NCBI GenBank assembly: GCA_023101725.1
Contig: JALJCO010001305.1
Coordinates: 1 to 64,000, forward strand
Direction of reading: 5' to 3'
Length of the DNA: 64,000 nucleotides
DNA from: Atherinomorus stipes
Lineage: Eukaryota; Chordata; Actinopteri; Atheriniformes; Atherinidae
Both the position numbers and the translations under genes were made by a program. Positions 10,986 to 20,412 of the stretch are shown one piece after another (positions within the stretch are counted from its first letter, which is position 1; every line of letters starts with the position of its first letter). The notes below the pieces were generated by a model. It was not told where the DNA came from, searched no databases, and was given only the letters and a program-made list of their open reading frames with translations.

Positions 10986-12351
10986 CCAGAAATGACCAGT
11001 TTATGGATTTTTGCATTCAGAAACTTGGAAGCTGTGAGAAGCGCACTGCGCAACTTCTGTGCGCTGTGATCTGCATTGTGATGCTGCGATCTCTTTAAAT
11101 TGCTCAGCAAACGCTCTGACTTTGTGTGTGGTTTTCCCGAGTGTAAAACTAGGTTAAGTGTTGTAACTGTGGCTTGATCCTGTATGTTAACGAAATACAG
11201 GATCTGATCATATTTTGGTGAAGAACTTGGACCAGCGTGGGCGCGGTGTCCCCACTGCTGCGATAAACAAACCCTCATTTTGCATGCAAGAGCACAGATG
11301 CTCTATTAAGGCCTTGGTGTTAAAAACTCCCTTGCGTATTCCAACGGATTTTTACACCCGAGTTACAGACCAATTTCCTGCGTATTCCAGAAAATTGTCC
11401 ACCTGGCTCGAACTCCGTTCTGCAGCAGTGAAAGAGTAGCTAACTTTCTTCTGTAGAGCCGTGGTCCTGTAAAGGGAAGCGGTAGGAGATTTCTCTTAAA
11501 ACCTTGCAGCGCATTCCTGCAGAGTTGTGAAAATTAAGCATAAAGAATTTCTCATTTTGCTTGTTAATTCTCTAAGAAAGAGAGAATTTCACTTTGTGTG
11601 TGAGCCGTAATTCTGAAAAAGAAACGGCTGGATTTGCCTTTGATACACCGTTGTGGCGCATTCCCACAATCGCGTGAATATAAGCATAAAGCTGCTTGTT
11701 AAACCCCTAAACAGGGAAGAACTCCCGTATCCACACGGAGTTATTTTGCCTTGAATTATACAGAGCGTTGGAAACCTCTGTCAGTAAAGAACCTGCGCGT
11801 TGGGACGCGGCAGGCCCCGTTGTTCTGTGAACATCTCTGTGCAGAGATCGTTTCCAGAAAGAACAGAAGCAGCCGAGAGAAGCTGCCGAGTTGAGCCCGT
11901 TTTGGGGCTGTGTTGTCAGTGATTGTTGAACAGAGAAAAATCTCTAAGTTTTGCAGTGGTTTGAGATAGAAAATGCCGACGCCAGCGGCCATTGTCAGAC
12001 TGACCACGTCAGGTCCGTACCTCGCGGGGGACTCCGGAGGCGGTCCTTAGTTTGTCATCTGTGACGTGCAGTCGTCTCCTCCTGGGAAACACCCCTCTGA
12101 TTTCCCAGTCGCATTTACGCCATCTCGTGGCGACTTGTTATACTGCAGTTTGTACCCAGTCTTGTTGAACAGCGACATCACTGGTAACCTTTTTCACTGA
12201 CGCTTTGACTTGTAACCTGACTACCCTCGTAGTGACTTGTGTAACTAATTTAGGCTTGTAATTATTGTCACTTTTGTAGCTTTGCTCCCCAAGTGTACAT
12301 AGACACTGTAGATTTGTGACACAATTCTTGTTGCTAGTATCTTGACTAAAG
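10986..12351 (+). other. Long 5' leader of the LTR element with repeated modules and a hairpin
   Basis: About 1.37 kb between PBS and gag ATG. It contains many upstream ATGs and short frames, so translation of gag probably needs splicing or a cap-independent route (inference). The motif gcgtattcc/gcgcattcc recurs at about 11334, 11381, 11508 and 11656. The last two sit in larger related modules that also share attaagcataaag/tataagcataaag and ttgcttgttaa/ctgcttgttaa. A hairpin with arms aattctct (11566-11573) and agagaatt (11581-11588) lies between modules. It may hold packaging or translation signals. Confidence 0.6.
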
Positions 12352-15300
12352 ATGACTCTTGCAGCAAGCCTAACAAATCTCTCTCTTCAGAGAGAAGCTC
12401 TGGATGTGGAACAACACGCTCTAATAGCTTTAACTGAAGGAGTTGTACCAGGTTATATGACAACGATTTTAGGTGCTGAACCAGCTAACCTTCAGACCAT
12501 CCTAAATGGTTTGATAAGTGATTTGGAGTCTAAGACACCAACAGATGAAGAGCTGACTAAAACACTAGCAAGTTTTTCAGCAGTTCTTTTTGGGCAACTT
12601 AAACATGCGCATAGTCTGATCAGCCAGGCTTATGACAAGCTTGCTACTCAGCAGCAGAAAGTTGCACAGCTGAAGGGAGGAATAGTCGCTCTGCAACACC
12701 AACTGGAATTTGCAGAGAAATCAGCTCAGCGTGATAAATCACTGATAGATCAGATGACAGCACAGATTGCATCTAAGAATCAGGAAAACGCTGCTTTGAA
12801 AGTAGATTATAACGATTTGGAGGAACAGCTCGAAGAGGCCAAAGAAGCCTTAGCTGCAAAAACCCTCCAGCTAGAGACAGCAGCTAAAGCCGAGGAAGAG
12901 GCCGGTCCGCCTCTCCGACAAGCTGCACAGCAGATAGAAGAGCTCAACACAGAAATCAGCATGTTTGAGCGACACCTTGAGTCAAAACAGACTAGAATTC
13001 AGGTTTTGGAAGAGCAGTTGTATGAGGCAAGAAGGAAATTTGAGGGCATAGAGAAGCATTGTAAGACACTAGCTGGACAACTGCATAGTGCTACTGATGA
13101 ACTTCATGCTGAACGCATGAAAGTAAAAGATCTTGAGAATGAGAGGAAAGTGGGACTACCCATTAATCTGGATGTCTTTGGTTCTCCTGTGCATTCTGGG
13201 AGATTAAGCCCAAATAATCCTTTCAGAGATGAAGGTAGAACTATCAGCTCTCACAGACAGGATCCCCCACCCAGATCCTTGCCCCTCCACCATGACTTAG
13301 GGCCATCTGACCTGGAACTGGCCAAAATTGCTAAAAATGTTAATCGCTTTGATCCTCAAGTTCACGGTGCTCACGACACACGTAGTTACTTGAGAGATAT
13401 TGACTTTCACCTCAGGAAGTACCCCCATGCTTCCGTAACGGACAGAATATACCTCATCAAGTTGACATCTAGTAGAGAAGTTAGTCGGTTTCTGGACAGA
13501 CAACCAGACTCAATGATGACTAATTATGATGAACTATGCAAAGCTCTGGAGGAGGAATTCTCCAGTGACCTGGTTCAATCAGGATTAACAGCAGCCATGT
13601 TGATAAAACAGGGCAGGTCTGAACCTCCCCAAGAATATTATCACAGGCTGAGACAAGCTTTCTTCGGGTCGCAAAATTATCAAGACATGGAGAGCAATAG
13701 CTCGTTCAAAAGTCTTTTCATGAATAATCTGCATCCTGCAACAAGTAGATTTCTGGGAGTACTTGGAAATCCCATGACTTCGACCACCAGACAGCTCCGT
13801 GAATGGGCTGCCACTGCTTTTCAAAAGCACAAACAGTCGAAGCATCAAGAATCAGGTGATGTATTCAGTATAGACACTAAATCTCACCATCTTGAACTTG
13901 AGGGAACCAAGACTGGACCCTCACTGTCTGATAACTCACGGAAGAACAGATCAGACAGATATGACAGAAATCAGCCCAGATCTAGGCACAGCCAGAGACG
14001 GGAGTCCTCTCAGGCTAGATGGACTGACAGGGACCAACATTTTTCACCCAGAGAGCCACAAAGCCCTCCTGGAAGCAGAAGGTTTCCCTCTCAGCGTAAC
14101 CGGCAGTTTCAAACTGGAAACTCCCGATACAGCTACAGAAACCCACCCAGAGAGAGGTCCCCACCCCCTCACTATCAGAACACAGGAAAAAGTCAGGAAA
14201 CACATAACAAATTTCCTGAACCTGACACTAGATCTTCTGAAAAAGAAGAATTACTCAGCCAAGACGACATTAACACCTTACAGTCTCTCTTACAGAAACT
14301 TTCAGGAAAGCCGAAGAAAGAAGGTCCTGATATTCTGTCAATAAGCACTGTAAGTAAAGTGTCAACCAGCCACCCGGACCTGTCTTGTCCACCTGAAACT
14401 CAACAGGTAGACAAGTATGATGACTCCGTAAATCCTGACTCTGCTACAGACTCAGGTACCAACCCACGAAGGGGGGGTGTAACCATCCCCACCTCAGCCT
14501 CAGACCTGACACAGACAGATAAGCACACACATGCTGACATGGTCTCTGCAAAGCCACCATTTCAGCAGCTCCTGTGTTCACTGACTGAAAAAGGACGTCA
14601 AAAGAAAAAGTTCTACCTCCCCCTGACTTTAGAAAATATGATAAAATGTGAAGCTCTGCTCGACACAGCCGCTGATATCACACTCATGTCAGCCTCACTG
14701 TTTCACCAACTGGAATCAGCAGCACACCAAGCCTGCAGAAACTTGAAGCTGCAACCTTGTGACTTAGAAGCACAATCGTATGCAGCACCCAATGTCACGC
14801 TATCAGCACGAGCGCTGATACAACTGACAATCGGTCCAAAGACACTCGTACACCCTGTGTACATCTCTCCTTTGGACACTTTTTCATTTCTACTCGGTAA
14901 GGATGTCATAGACAGACTTCTACCGTTGATTGATGTGAAAAATCTGAAAATGTGGACTCAGGTCCAAAAGCCTCTGCCTCTTTCTCCTTATGACGAAGCA
15001 GATTGTGGATGTTATGTTTTAGATGCTGTGAAGCACGATGACACAAAATCATCAGTTGTCTCCACTCTGTCAAAGCAGGCTCCACAGGAAGAACATGCTT
15101 TGACTGACCAGACCGATCGGGCTGAACCCACGCCGATCCTGTCTTTGACAACTGAACGTGACACTTTCACGAGTGCATCACAACCTTCTCCCATGAGTGA
15201 AGCTGCATCCCCACCTGAGCCAGAGGACAAACTCAGGTTTGTGCAGCTCACACCAGCAGCATGTCAGTTAACTGACGCTGACCATGCTAACACTGACCAT

Positions 15301-15870
15301 GCTAACACTGACCATGCTAACACTGACCATGTTAGTGTGCCAGACTGCACAGAAACTGTGCCAGTCATTGATCACTGTCATGTCTCAAAACAAGATGAAA
15401 ATCTTAATGTTTTGACAGATCCACCAGACAAAATGGCAGCCAGAGACACTGTCCCTAAGACATTGTACCCCTCTCGGCTGTCCACCCGAGCCCCCACCCT
15501 CCCCAATGTCTGCGAGCTGGCTCCTTATCAGGTTGCTGCTCCAGCCCCCACCTGTGACCCTCCTGTGCTAACACACGCTGGTGAGATGGTCCTTCAGACA
15601 CAAGCAGACTCCTCTGCTCAGAAAACTCTCAATGCTGTTCCATCTGCACAACAATTGGTCAGCGGCGTAGTACTTTGTGTTCCTGACTCACTTCCATCAC
15701 TTGCTGCTCTTGTTCGTCAAAAACAAGGGGGGGTGATGTACGCCTTACCAACAGCAGAGGAACATGAAAATTTTAAAACAAAATGGGTCCAAAGAAATCA
15801 AGCAAAATCGCACAAACTTTCCTCCATGGGACTAGTTGAGGACAACAAAACCTCTGTGAACTCACAATAA
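12352..15870 (+). CDS. gag-pro: Gag-protease polyprotein of the LTR element
   Basis: A single open frame of 1172 codons; ATG has a purine at -3 (aagATG). From the N-terminus: a leucine-rich region, then a long heptad-type coiled coil (about residues 80-270); a capsid-like helical region (about 318-495) holding a major-homology-region pattern, Q420-G421, E424, Y429/Y430, R432-L433; an Arg/Ser/Pro-rich basic stretch (about 525-607) in place of zinc knuckles, as no CCHC box is present; a retropepsin-like domain with catalytic D771-T772-A773 and a second-half LLGKD motif (G849, D851); and a Thr/Pro/His-rich tail of about 300 residues with a tandem ADHANT-like repeat (977-996). The protein would assemble particles, bind RNA and cleave itself. 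No frame follows that could encode reverse transcriptase. The frame is intact, in keeping with the youth of the insertion. It is not a host gene, being flanked by LTRs. Confidence 0.9.
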   Translation: MTLAASLTNLSLQREALDVEQHALIALTEGVVPGYMTTILGAEPANLQTILNGLISDLESKTPTDEELTKTLASFSAVLFGQLKHAHSLISQAYDKLATQQQKVAQLKGGIVALQHQLEFAEKSAQRDKSLIDQMTAQIASKNQENAALKVDYNDLEEQLEEAKEALAAKTLQLETAAKAEEEAGPPLRQAAQQIEELNTEISMFERHLESKQTRIQVLEEQLYEARRKFEGIEKHCKTLAGQLHSATDELHAERMKVKDLENERKVGLPINLDVFGSPVHSGRLSPNNPFRDEGRTISSHRQDPPPRSLPLHHDLGPSDLELAKIAKNVNRFDPQVHGAHDTRSYLRDIDFHLRKYPHASVTDRIYLIKLTSSREVSRFLDRQPDSMMTNYDELCKALEEEFSSDLVQSGLTAAMLIKQGRSEPPQEYYHRLRQAFFGSQNYQDMESNSSFKSLFMNNLHPATSRFLGVLGNPMTSTTRQLREWAATAFQKHKQSKHQESGDVFSIDTKSHHLELEGTKTGPSLSDNSRKNRSDRYDRNQPRSRHSQRRESSQARWTDRDQHFSPREPQSPPGSRRFPSQRNRQFQTGNSRYSYRNPPRERSPPPHYQNTGKSQETHNKFPEPDTRSSEKEELLSQDDINTLQSLLQKLSGKPKKEGPDILSISTVSKVSTSHPDLSCPPETQQVDKYDDSVNPDSATDSGTNPRRGGVTIPTSASDLTQTDKHTHADMVSAKPPFQQLLCSLTEKGRQKKKFYLPLTLENMIKCEALLDTAADITLMSASLFHQLESAAHQACRNLKLQPCDLEAQSYAAPNVTLSARALIQLTIGPKTLVHPVYISPLDTFSFLLGKDVIDRLLPLIDVKNLKMWTQVQKPLPLSPYDEADCGCYVLDAVKHDDTKSSVVSTLSKQAPQEEHALTDQTDRAEPTPILSLTTERDTFTSASQPSPMSEAASPPEPEDKLRFVQLTPAACQLTDADHANTDHANTDHANTDHVSVPDCTETVPVIDHCHVSKQDENLNVLTDPPDKMAARDTVPKTLYPSRLSTRAPTLPNVCELAPYQVAAPAPTCDPPVLTHAGEMVLQTQADSSAQKTLNAVPSAQQLVSGVVLCVPDSLPSLAALVRQKQGGVMYALPTAEEHENFKTKWVQRNQAKSHKLSSMGLVEDNKTSVNSQ
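15280..15338 (+). repeat. 15-bp tandem repeat within the Gag-protease tail
   Basis: Three and a half copies of gaccatgctaacact in frame, encoding repeats of D-H-A-N-T. It is a local expansion in the least constrained part of the protein. Confidence 0.9.
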
Positions 15871-16136
15871 TTGATATCAGAAAGGGGGGTCAGAAACAAA
15901 ACCCTCCAGAGATCATTTGTTTGTAGTTGCGACTGAGTGTTGTTGTTGTTGTTGTGTTCCTATTGACAAAGTTCTTATCTTACTTCCTAGACAGACTTGA
16001 GATAGTGTTCTAAGAAGTAAATAATAATCGCTCGTACTGACTTCAGTGGGGGTGTGTTAAACATTTCCCATTGAGAACGCCAAACATCTAAAGGATTTTG
16101 AAATATCTAACGTCTCCCCATCTGTCTCCTGTCAGG

Positions 16137-16277
16137 ATGAACCTGCACCTGACCACCTCAATCCTTGGAACGGCTTATTGTTACCTCCATCACGCTAAAA
16201 CTCTTAGACGTGACCTTGACAGATGCCACACTTGCATGTTTCGAGCCGGTAGGCACAAGAGACCGAGCATCAGATAA
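16137..16277 (+). CDS. Short frame after a splice-acceptor-like site (possible remnant of a downstream gene)
   Basis: ATG at 16137 lies just after ctgtctcctgtcag, a good polypyrimidine tract plus AG. The 46-codon frame starts MNLHLTTSILG, mildly hydrophobic at first, then is rich in Arg and His with two Cys, and stops at 16275-16277. In retroviruses a spliced env begins behind such an acceptor, so this could be a stub left by deletion. No homology is recognised and it may be chance. Confidence 0.25.
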   Translation: MNLHLTTSILGTAYCYLHHAKTLRRDLDRCHTCMFRAGRHKRPSIR

Positions 16278-16718
16278 TGCACGAATCTAGTTGACCTGAG
16301 TTGGGTAAACTCCAAAGGAGAATGTGAGCCACAACATTCTGTAGAAACTATAGAATTGTGATCAGCTTAATCTCTCCTGGTACTTTTCTCACACACAGGA
16401 AAATCACTAGTTCACTTACCCTTGCCCTTAAACACGAACACATCTACATGCTTTCCTTCTTTATTTACTTTTTCTCCTACCAATGTTACCTTTTTAAGAT
16501 CTAGATGTGTTACAAATTAGTGCATGCATAGTGTGATAATTGAATATTACTAGCATAGTAACCTTAGGCTTAGTTGAATTTAATGCAACTTGATGTACTG
16601 ACAGACACCATTTATATTGTTGCAATGGGGGACCCTACTCTTCACCCGAAGTGGATTACTCCTGGAATTGCATCACTATGGTTTTCAAGATTAAATCTTC
16701 CTCTGGTCCAGATTTCCT

Positions 16719-16732
16719 CTTCAGTGGGGGAC
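16719..16732 (+). other. Polypurine tract before the 3' LTR
   Basis: cttcagtgggggac directly precedes TGTTGTGATCC of the 3' LTR. This G-rich tract is in the right place to prime plus-strand DNA synthesis. The first 12 bases occur once more at 16041-16052. Confidence 0.7.
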
Positions 16733-18671
16733 TGTTGTGATCCTACATTCCAGGATTAATGACAATCATAACCTGAATAAAATAATGGCCTTTTTTCCCT
16801 CCATCACACAGACATTCCTTTTCAGGACAACAAGAGAGGAACTGACCTTCGACCCCTGCTGTGCAAAAGGCACCAGTCTTATCAAACTATAGCTCCTAAA
16901 ACAGCAACTCTACCCCCGAAGATGAACATCTGCCCAAACTCTGACCACCTCTAAATAAACAGAAACACAGATGCTCCCCATAAATGTTAGGAAGAAACCC
17001 CTCAAATGGCAGAACTTTCTTCTAAGTGCTTGTTCGACTCTTCAGCGACCTGAGACCTCTTTGTCTCACCAAAGCTGGTCTCCATCAAAGTTGACACTTC
17101 TTATCTCTCCCAGCAAACTGTGGGACCAAAAGCAATGTTCTCCTCACACCAGGTTTCCTTTCTCCCTCAGCTTCAAAAGGACATCAGAATTTCAAGAATG
17201 TGTTCCTCTTTCTTGTATTAAACATTTAACTTGGATTCTTTTACTTTGAATTAATTTGGTTTAATTCCATATAATCTGATTTATATGCATATAACTTGAT
17301 TCCTCTTTTGACATGATTCAATCTGTGTTGAACTTTCTAATCTGTTTTCAACAATTTAGAATGTGATGTTTTGAGATGTTTCCTTTTCAGCCACACAGAT
17401 GACTTCAAGCTCCTACATGTCATTTTGTATGTAATCAAAGAAACCTTAATTATTGATTGTGCTTACATCTAAATGAGAATGGAGGAGAGAGAAACAGATG
17501 CCTGTGTAATGTGATTCTATGAGCTCCATGCTGACGCTTAGTCACTCCCTGTAGTGATGTATCGCGTCACAATTGGTTAAGTTCCCCTTCGAGGCGGGCC
17601 TTTCAAACCAGAGGACCGCTCTCCAATCTTGCTTTTGCAAAGAGTTTGTGCCAAGTCTTCGTCCTGTGAAGTCTTTGTTTTTGTTCCGTTTCGTATCGTC
17701 CTTTTTGTTATCTCCACGTGTAATCCCTTTGTCTGCGCGCGAAAGATCTTAACAATAGACTATAGTCCAACTAAGAAAGTTATTTTCCCTTTTTGTTGAT
17801 AATCGTTACCTAGTATCTCTGAAGCCTCCACCAGTCATCAGGACTGACCTTTTTGATTTTTATAGACTTTTCTGAAGATTACTGCTGGACCCAAACGCAG
17901 TAGCCTGTAAAGTCTAGTTATTAAATTCGGACCCATTCGAGCAGCTGTCGTCAACCACCACGTCTCTTCCTTCTGGAACTCTGCGGGACAGATTCCAGAA
18001 CATCAGGGCAGCTCCAGACCTACTGATTCACGCACCAACATCCTTCAGAACACACCGATTCGGATTGGCCACCGGACCGGGGTTGCTCCAGAGAGGACCA
18101 GCGTACCAAGACAGTAGGATCTACCCAGCACCTTGAACATATACGTGGTGTCTGACAGTTTCATCTAAATTATAACCAAATTATTTAACTTGAATGTTAA
18201 CCCAAATTTAGTATATTCACTCCAAATTATAGGTTGATTGACGGACTCCGCTTCTCCTCCATGCGAGAGTTCATTAGCATAATTAAGTATTCAGAACCAT
18301 TGTTTTCCATAGCAATAAGTTTACAAGTTTCTCTCTCTCTTATTCTCATCCTACTTTCACATCATTCTCATCATCACAAGTAAAATCATCTTCTCCTCAT
18401 GGTGCTTTCATCCTGCAAGCTCACCTGATTTGATATTGTTGGTTTATCCATTCTTGTTAATAAATATGTGTGATCACCTCACCGTTGTTCATGATTTCTG
18501 AACGCAAAATCCATGAAACTGACTTCTGTAGAATTTACTTCCTCTCAGATAGACTGATTTAGTTCTGATAAGACATTTTCAGGCTTTCTCATTCAAGCCT
18601 GAGCTTAAATAGATATATTTAAGTTATTATGAATGAGTGGTGCCCCAAGCAAACCGAGGTAAATCACTACA
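16733..18671 (+). repeat. 3' LTR
   Basis: 1939 bp, TG...CA. Differences from the 5' LTR seen by eye: one extra T near 16795, and 11 substitutions spread along the length. Carries the same promoter block and AATAAA (18459-18464), and an equivalent 92-codon frame (16971-17249). It is followed at once by tctgtatgtgtg and a TA microsatellite. Confidence 0.95.
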
Positions 18672-18681
18672 TCTGTATGTG

Positions 18682-18713
18682 TGTATATATATATATATTT
18701 ATATATATATGTA

Positions 18714-18747
<34 letters not shown>

Positions 18748-18832
18748 TATATATTATATGTGATATTTTATATTTGTTTTTGTCTCTTCTGATAATACTC
18801 TATCTCTATAGGGTCATACATGCTCTTTTTTT

Positions 18833-18869
<37 letters not shown>

Positions 18870-18900
18870 CTTTTTGTGTTTTTTTTTTTTAATTAAAATG
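18682..18900. repeat. TA-rich microsatellite and T-rich run
   Basis: (TA)n-rich sequence to about 18760, then a nearly pure T run at 18826-18865 and further T-rich sequence to about 19035. It abuts the 3' LTR with little spacer. Confidence 0.9.
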
Positions 18901-19035
18901 TTAAAAAAAAATAATTTTATTTTTTTTTATTTATTTTTTCTATTTTTTCTTTAAATTGTTCTTGTTACAAATGTACAAATTAAATTTTATTAAAATTTGT
19001 TTGTTATAAAATTTCTTAAAATTTTTTTTTTAAAT

Positions 19036-19407
19036 AACTTCCCAAAAAAGTGGGGGCAAACCATAAATGAAAAATTCAAAAATGAACAGGCATATTAATT
19101 CACACAGATCTGGCCCAATGAGTCTACTTGCACAGCAAAGTTTCCAGACCTTAATGTTTTCCCTTCTATTCTTACTTAACTGTTTGGTATTGAGCCAAAA
19201 ACTATAACTATAAATTGTTTAAAGGACTAGTGGCTATTTCATGTTACTGTCATGTTGCTGCATATGTCAATTCTTAAAAGAAAAATAACATCACTTTTTT
19301 ACAGCGGGGGATTGTTTTGGAACGCTAAATTTCCCACCTCAGTAGAGGAGGTTTGGATGTGGAAATAATATGCGGTTCTACCCGGAGACCAAGTTGACTT
19401 GACTTTG
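19036..19407. other. No gene seen
   Basis: Plain sequence. A PPT-like string agcgggggattg near 19314 has no LTR beside it and is treated as chance. Confidence 0.5.
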
Positions 19408-19510
19408 GTAGTTTTGTGTTGTCTAATCAGATATCAATAGTGAAAAACGTAAGGTTTGATTTACCTTACGTTTTTCACTATTGATGTCTGAATAGAGAAC
19501 ACGAAACTAC
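19408..19510. repeat. Strong hairpin (47-bp arms, 9-bp loop)
   Basis: Arms 19408-19454 and 19464-19510 pair at 43 of 47 positions around the loop tttgattta. The core 16 bases on each side of the loop, including aaaaacgtaagg/ccttacgttttt, pair perfectly. It could be a tiny foldback transposon or a precursor-type RNA hairpin. No target duplication was seen. Confidence 0.8.
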
Positions 19511-20412
19511 TTGTAAGTAGACATGATGAACATTTTTGAGCTTTGACTTCATTTTGATTGGCTACACCTGGAAACTAGGTCAATCTGCCAGTAGCTAGCG
19601 TGGGAGATTGCTAAAGGCTATTTATTAGCATCATGGGCACTTCAGACAGTGAACTGCATTTATCAGACGAGACAGCATTTGGAAGATAAATAAACTTATG
19701 ACAAGGCTGCGGTCGCCTCCCTCAGTGTTGCTACAGAAATTTTCTTTTGTTCAAAAACCCAGACCTGAATTCACCCATGTTGAATGCAGTCAGACATGCA
19801 TGCTGTTGTAGCTAACTCATCGGTGTATCAGCTGCGGGAGGAGGGGAGGGAGCGGAGCGGAGCAGAGGGTGGAAGGAGAGTGGAGGGGGAAGGTGTTTGC
19901 TTGATAGTGTGCTCTAATTGTACAATATAAATTACAACCTATGAAGAATGATAAGCTGCTGTCTGATTAAGCTGTTTTTGAACAAAGAGACAAAACTGAC
20001 TGCTCATGAACAGGGCCTTTGATACTCACTCTTGATATTCACATGGCTTCATCAGTGCACAACAGATCATATTGTAACCCTAAAACCCCAGAAAAGTGAA
20101 GTTAGATGTCATGCTACCTTTACTATGTCAAGTGGCAAAGTGTTTCTTTGGTGATTTTAGTGCTAGTATTTTGTTCTTGTGCCTCAGTGCTTCATAAACT
20201 GAGCCAAATTTCTCCCACAGGAGACAATGAAATCGTTTCCACCCATGTTTCTCTCCGTTGCCTTGAACAGGCTGTGTGCTGCATAAAGCGCTGCAATTCA
20301 GAGTCCAAATTTCCCGGCTGCCCTGCGGACGTGACGTCAAATGACCTACATGTACATCCGCAGTTTTGATACAAGAAGAAGACAGTAAATTCAAACACTG
20401 TAAGCGATAGTG
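19511..20412. other. No gene seen; includes a purine-rich patch
   Basis: A GGAG-rich patch at about 19838-19895 and short chance frames. A region near 20280-20350 is somewhat GC-rich with gacgtgacgtcaaatgacc (CRE-like gacgtca), upstream of the exon candidate at 20413. Confidence 0.45.

Larger units (their letters stand above)
15871..16732 (+). other. Non-coding 3' internal region of the LTR element (pol/env absent)
   Basis: 862 bp between the gag-protease stop and the 3' LTR, with stops in all frames. It contains G-rich tracts at 15881-15887 and 16046-16052, a splice-acceptor-like site ending near 16135 followed by a 46-codon frame, and the PPT at the end. Pol and env appear to have been lost or never present. 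Nothing here resembles reverse transcriptase or integrase motifs. Confidence 0.75.
9026..18671 (+). mobile_element. Young LTR retroelement with gag-protease only (no pol, no env)
   Basis: A 9.65-kb element bounded by two near-identical long terminal repeats, each starting TGTTGTGATCC and ending CACTACA. In order it has: 5' LTR, primer binding site, 1.37-kb leader, one open gag-protease frame (12352-15870), 0.86 kb without long frames, polypurine tract, 3' LTR. By eye the LTRs differ by 11 substitutions and one 1-bp indel over about 1938 bp, roughly 0.6%, so the insertion is recent on an evolutionary scale. No reverse transcriptase, RNase H, integrase or envelope frame exists between the protease and the 3' LTR. 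The layout matches a non-autonomous element that supplies its own particle and protease. No target-site duplication was found at 9018-9025 versus 18672-18679. Classification (endogenous retrovirus versus other LTR lineage) is open; the capsid motif and tRNA primer are retrovirus-like. Confidence 0.92.

Noticed and set aside
13892..14344. A 150-codon frame overlapping gag
   Set aside because: It lies in the +1 frame under the Arg/Pro-rich part of gag, whose base composition suppresses stops. No domain is recognisable; treated as a shadow.
15871..16732. Hidden pol (reverse transcriptase or integrase) of the LTR element
   Set aside because: Only 862 bp, with stops in all frames and no reverse transcriptase or integrase motif on inspection; it is too short to hold pol.
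19305..19330. A second LTR element start (agcgggggattgttttgg)
   Set aside because: No LTR sequence, PBS or frame follows; it is only a G-rich word.
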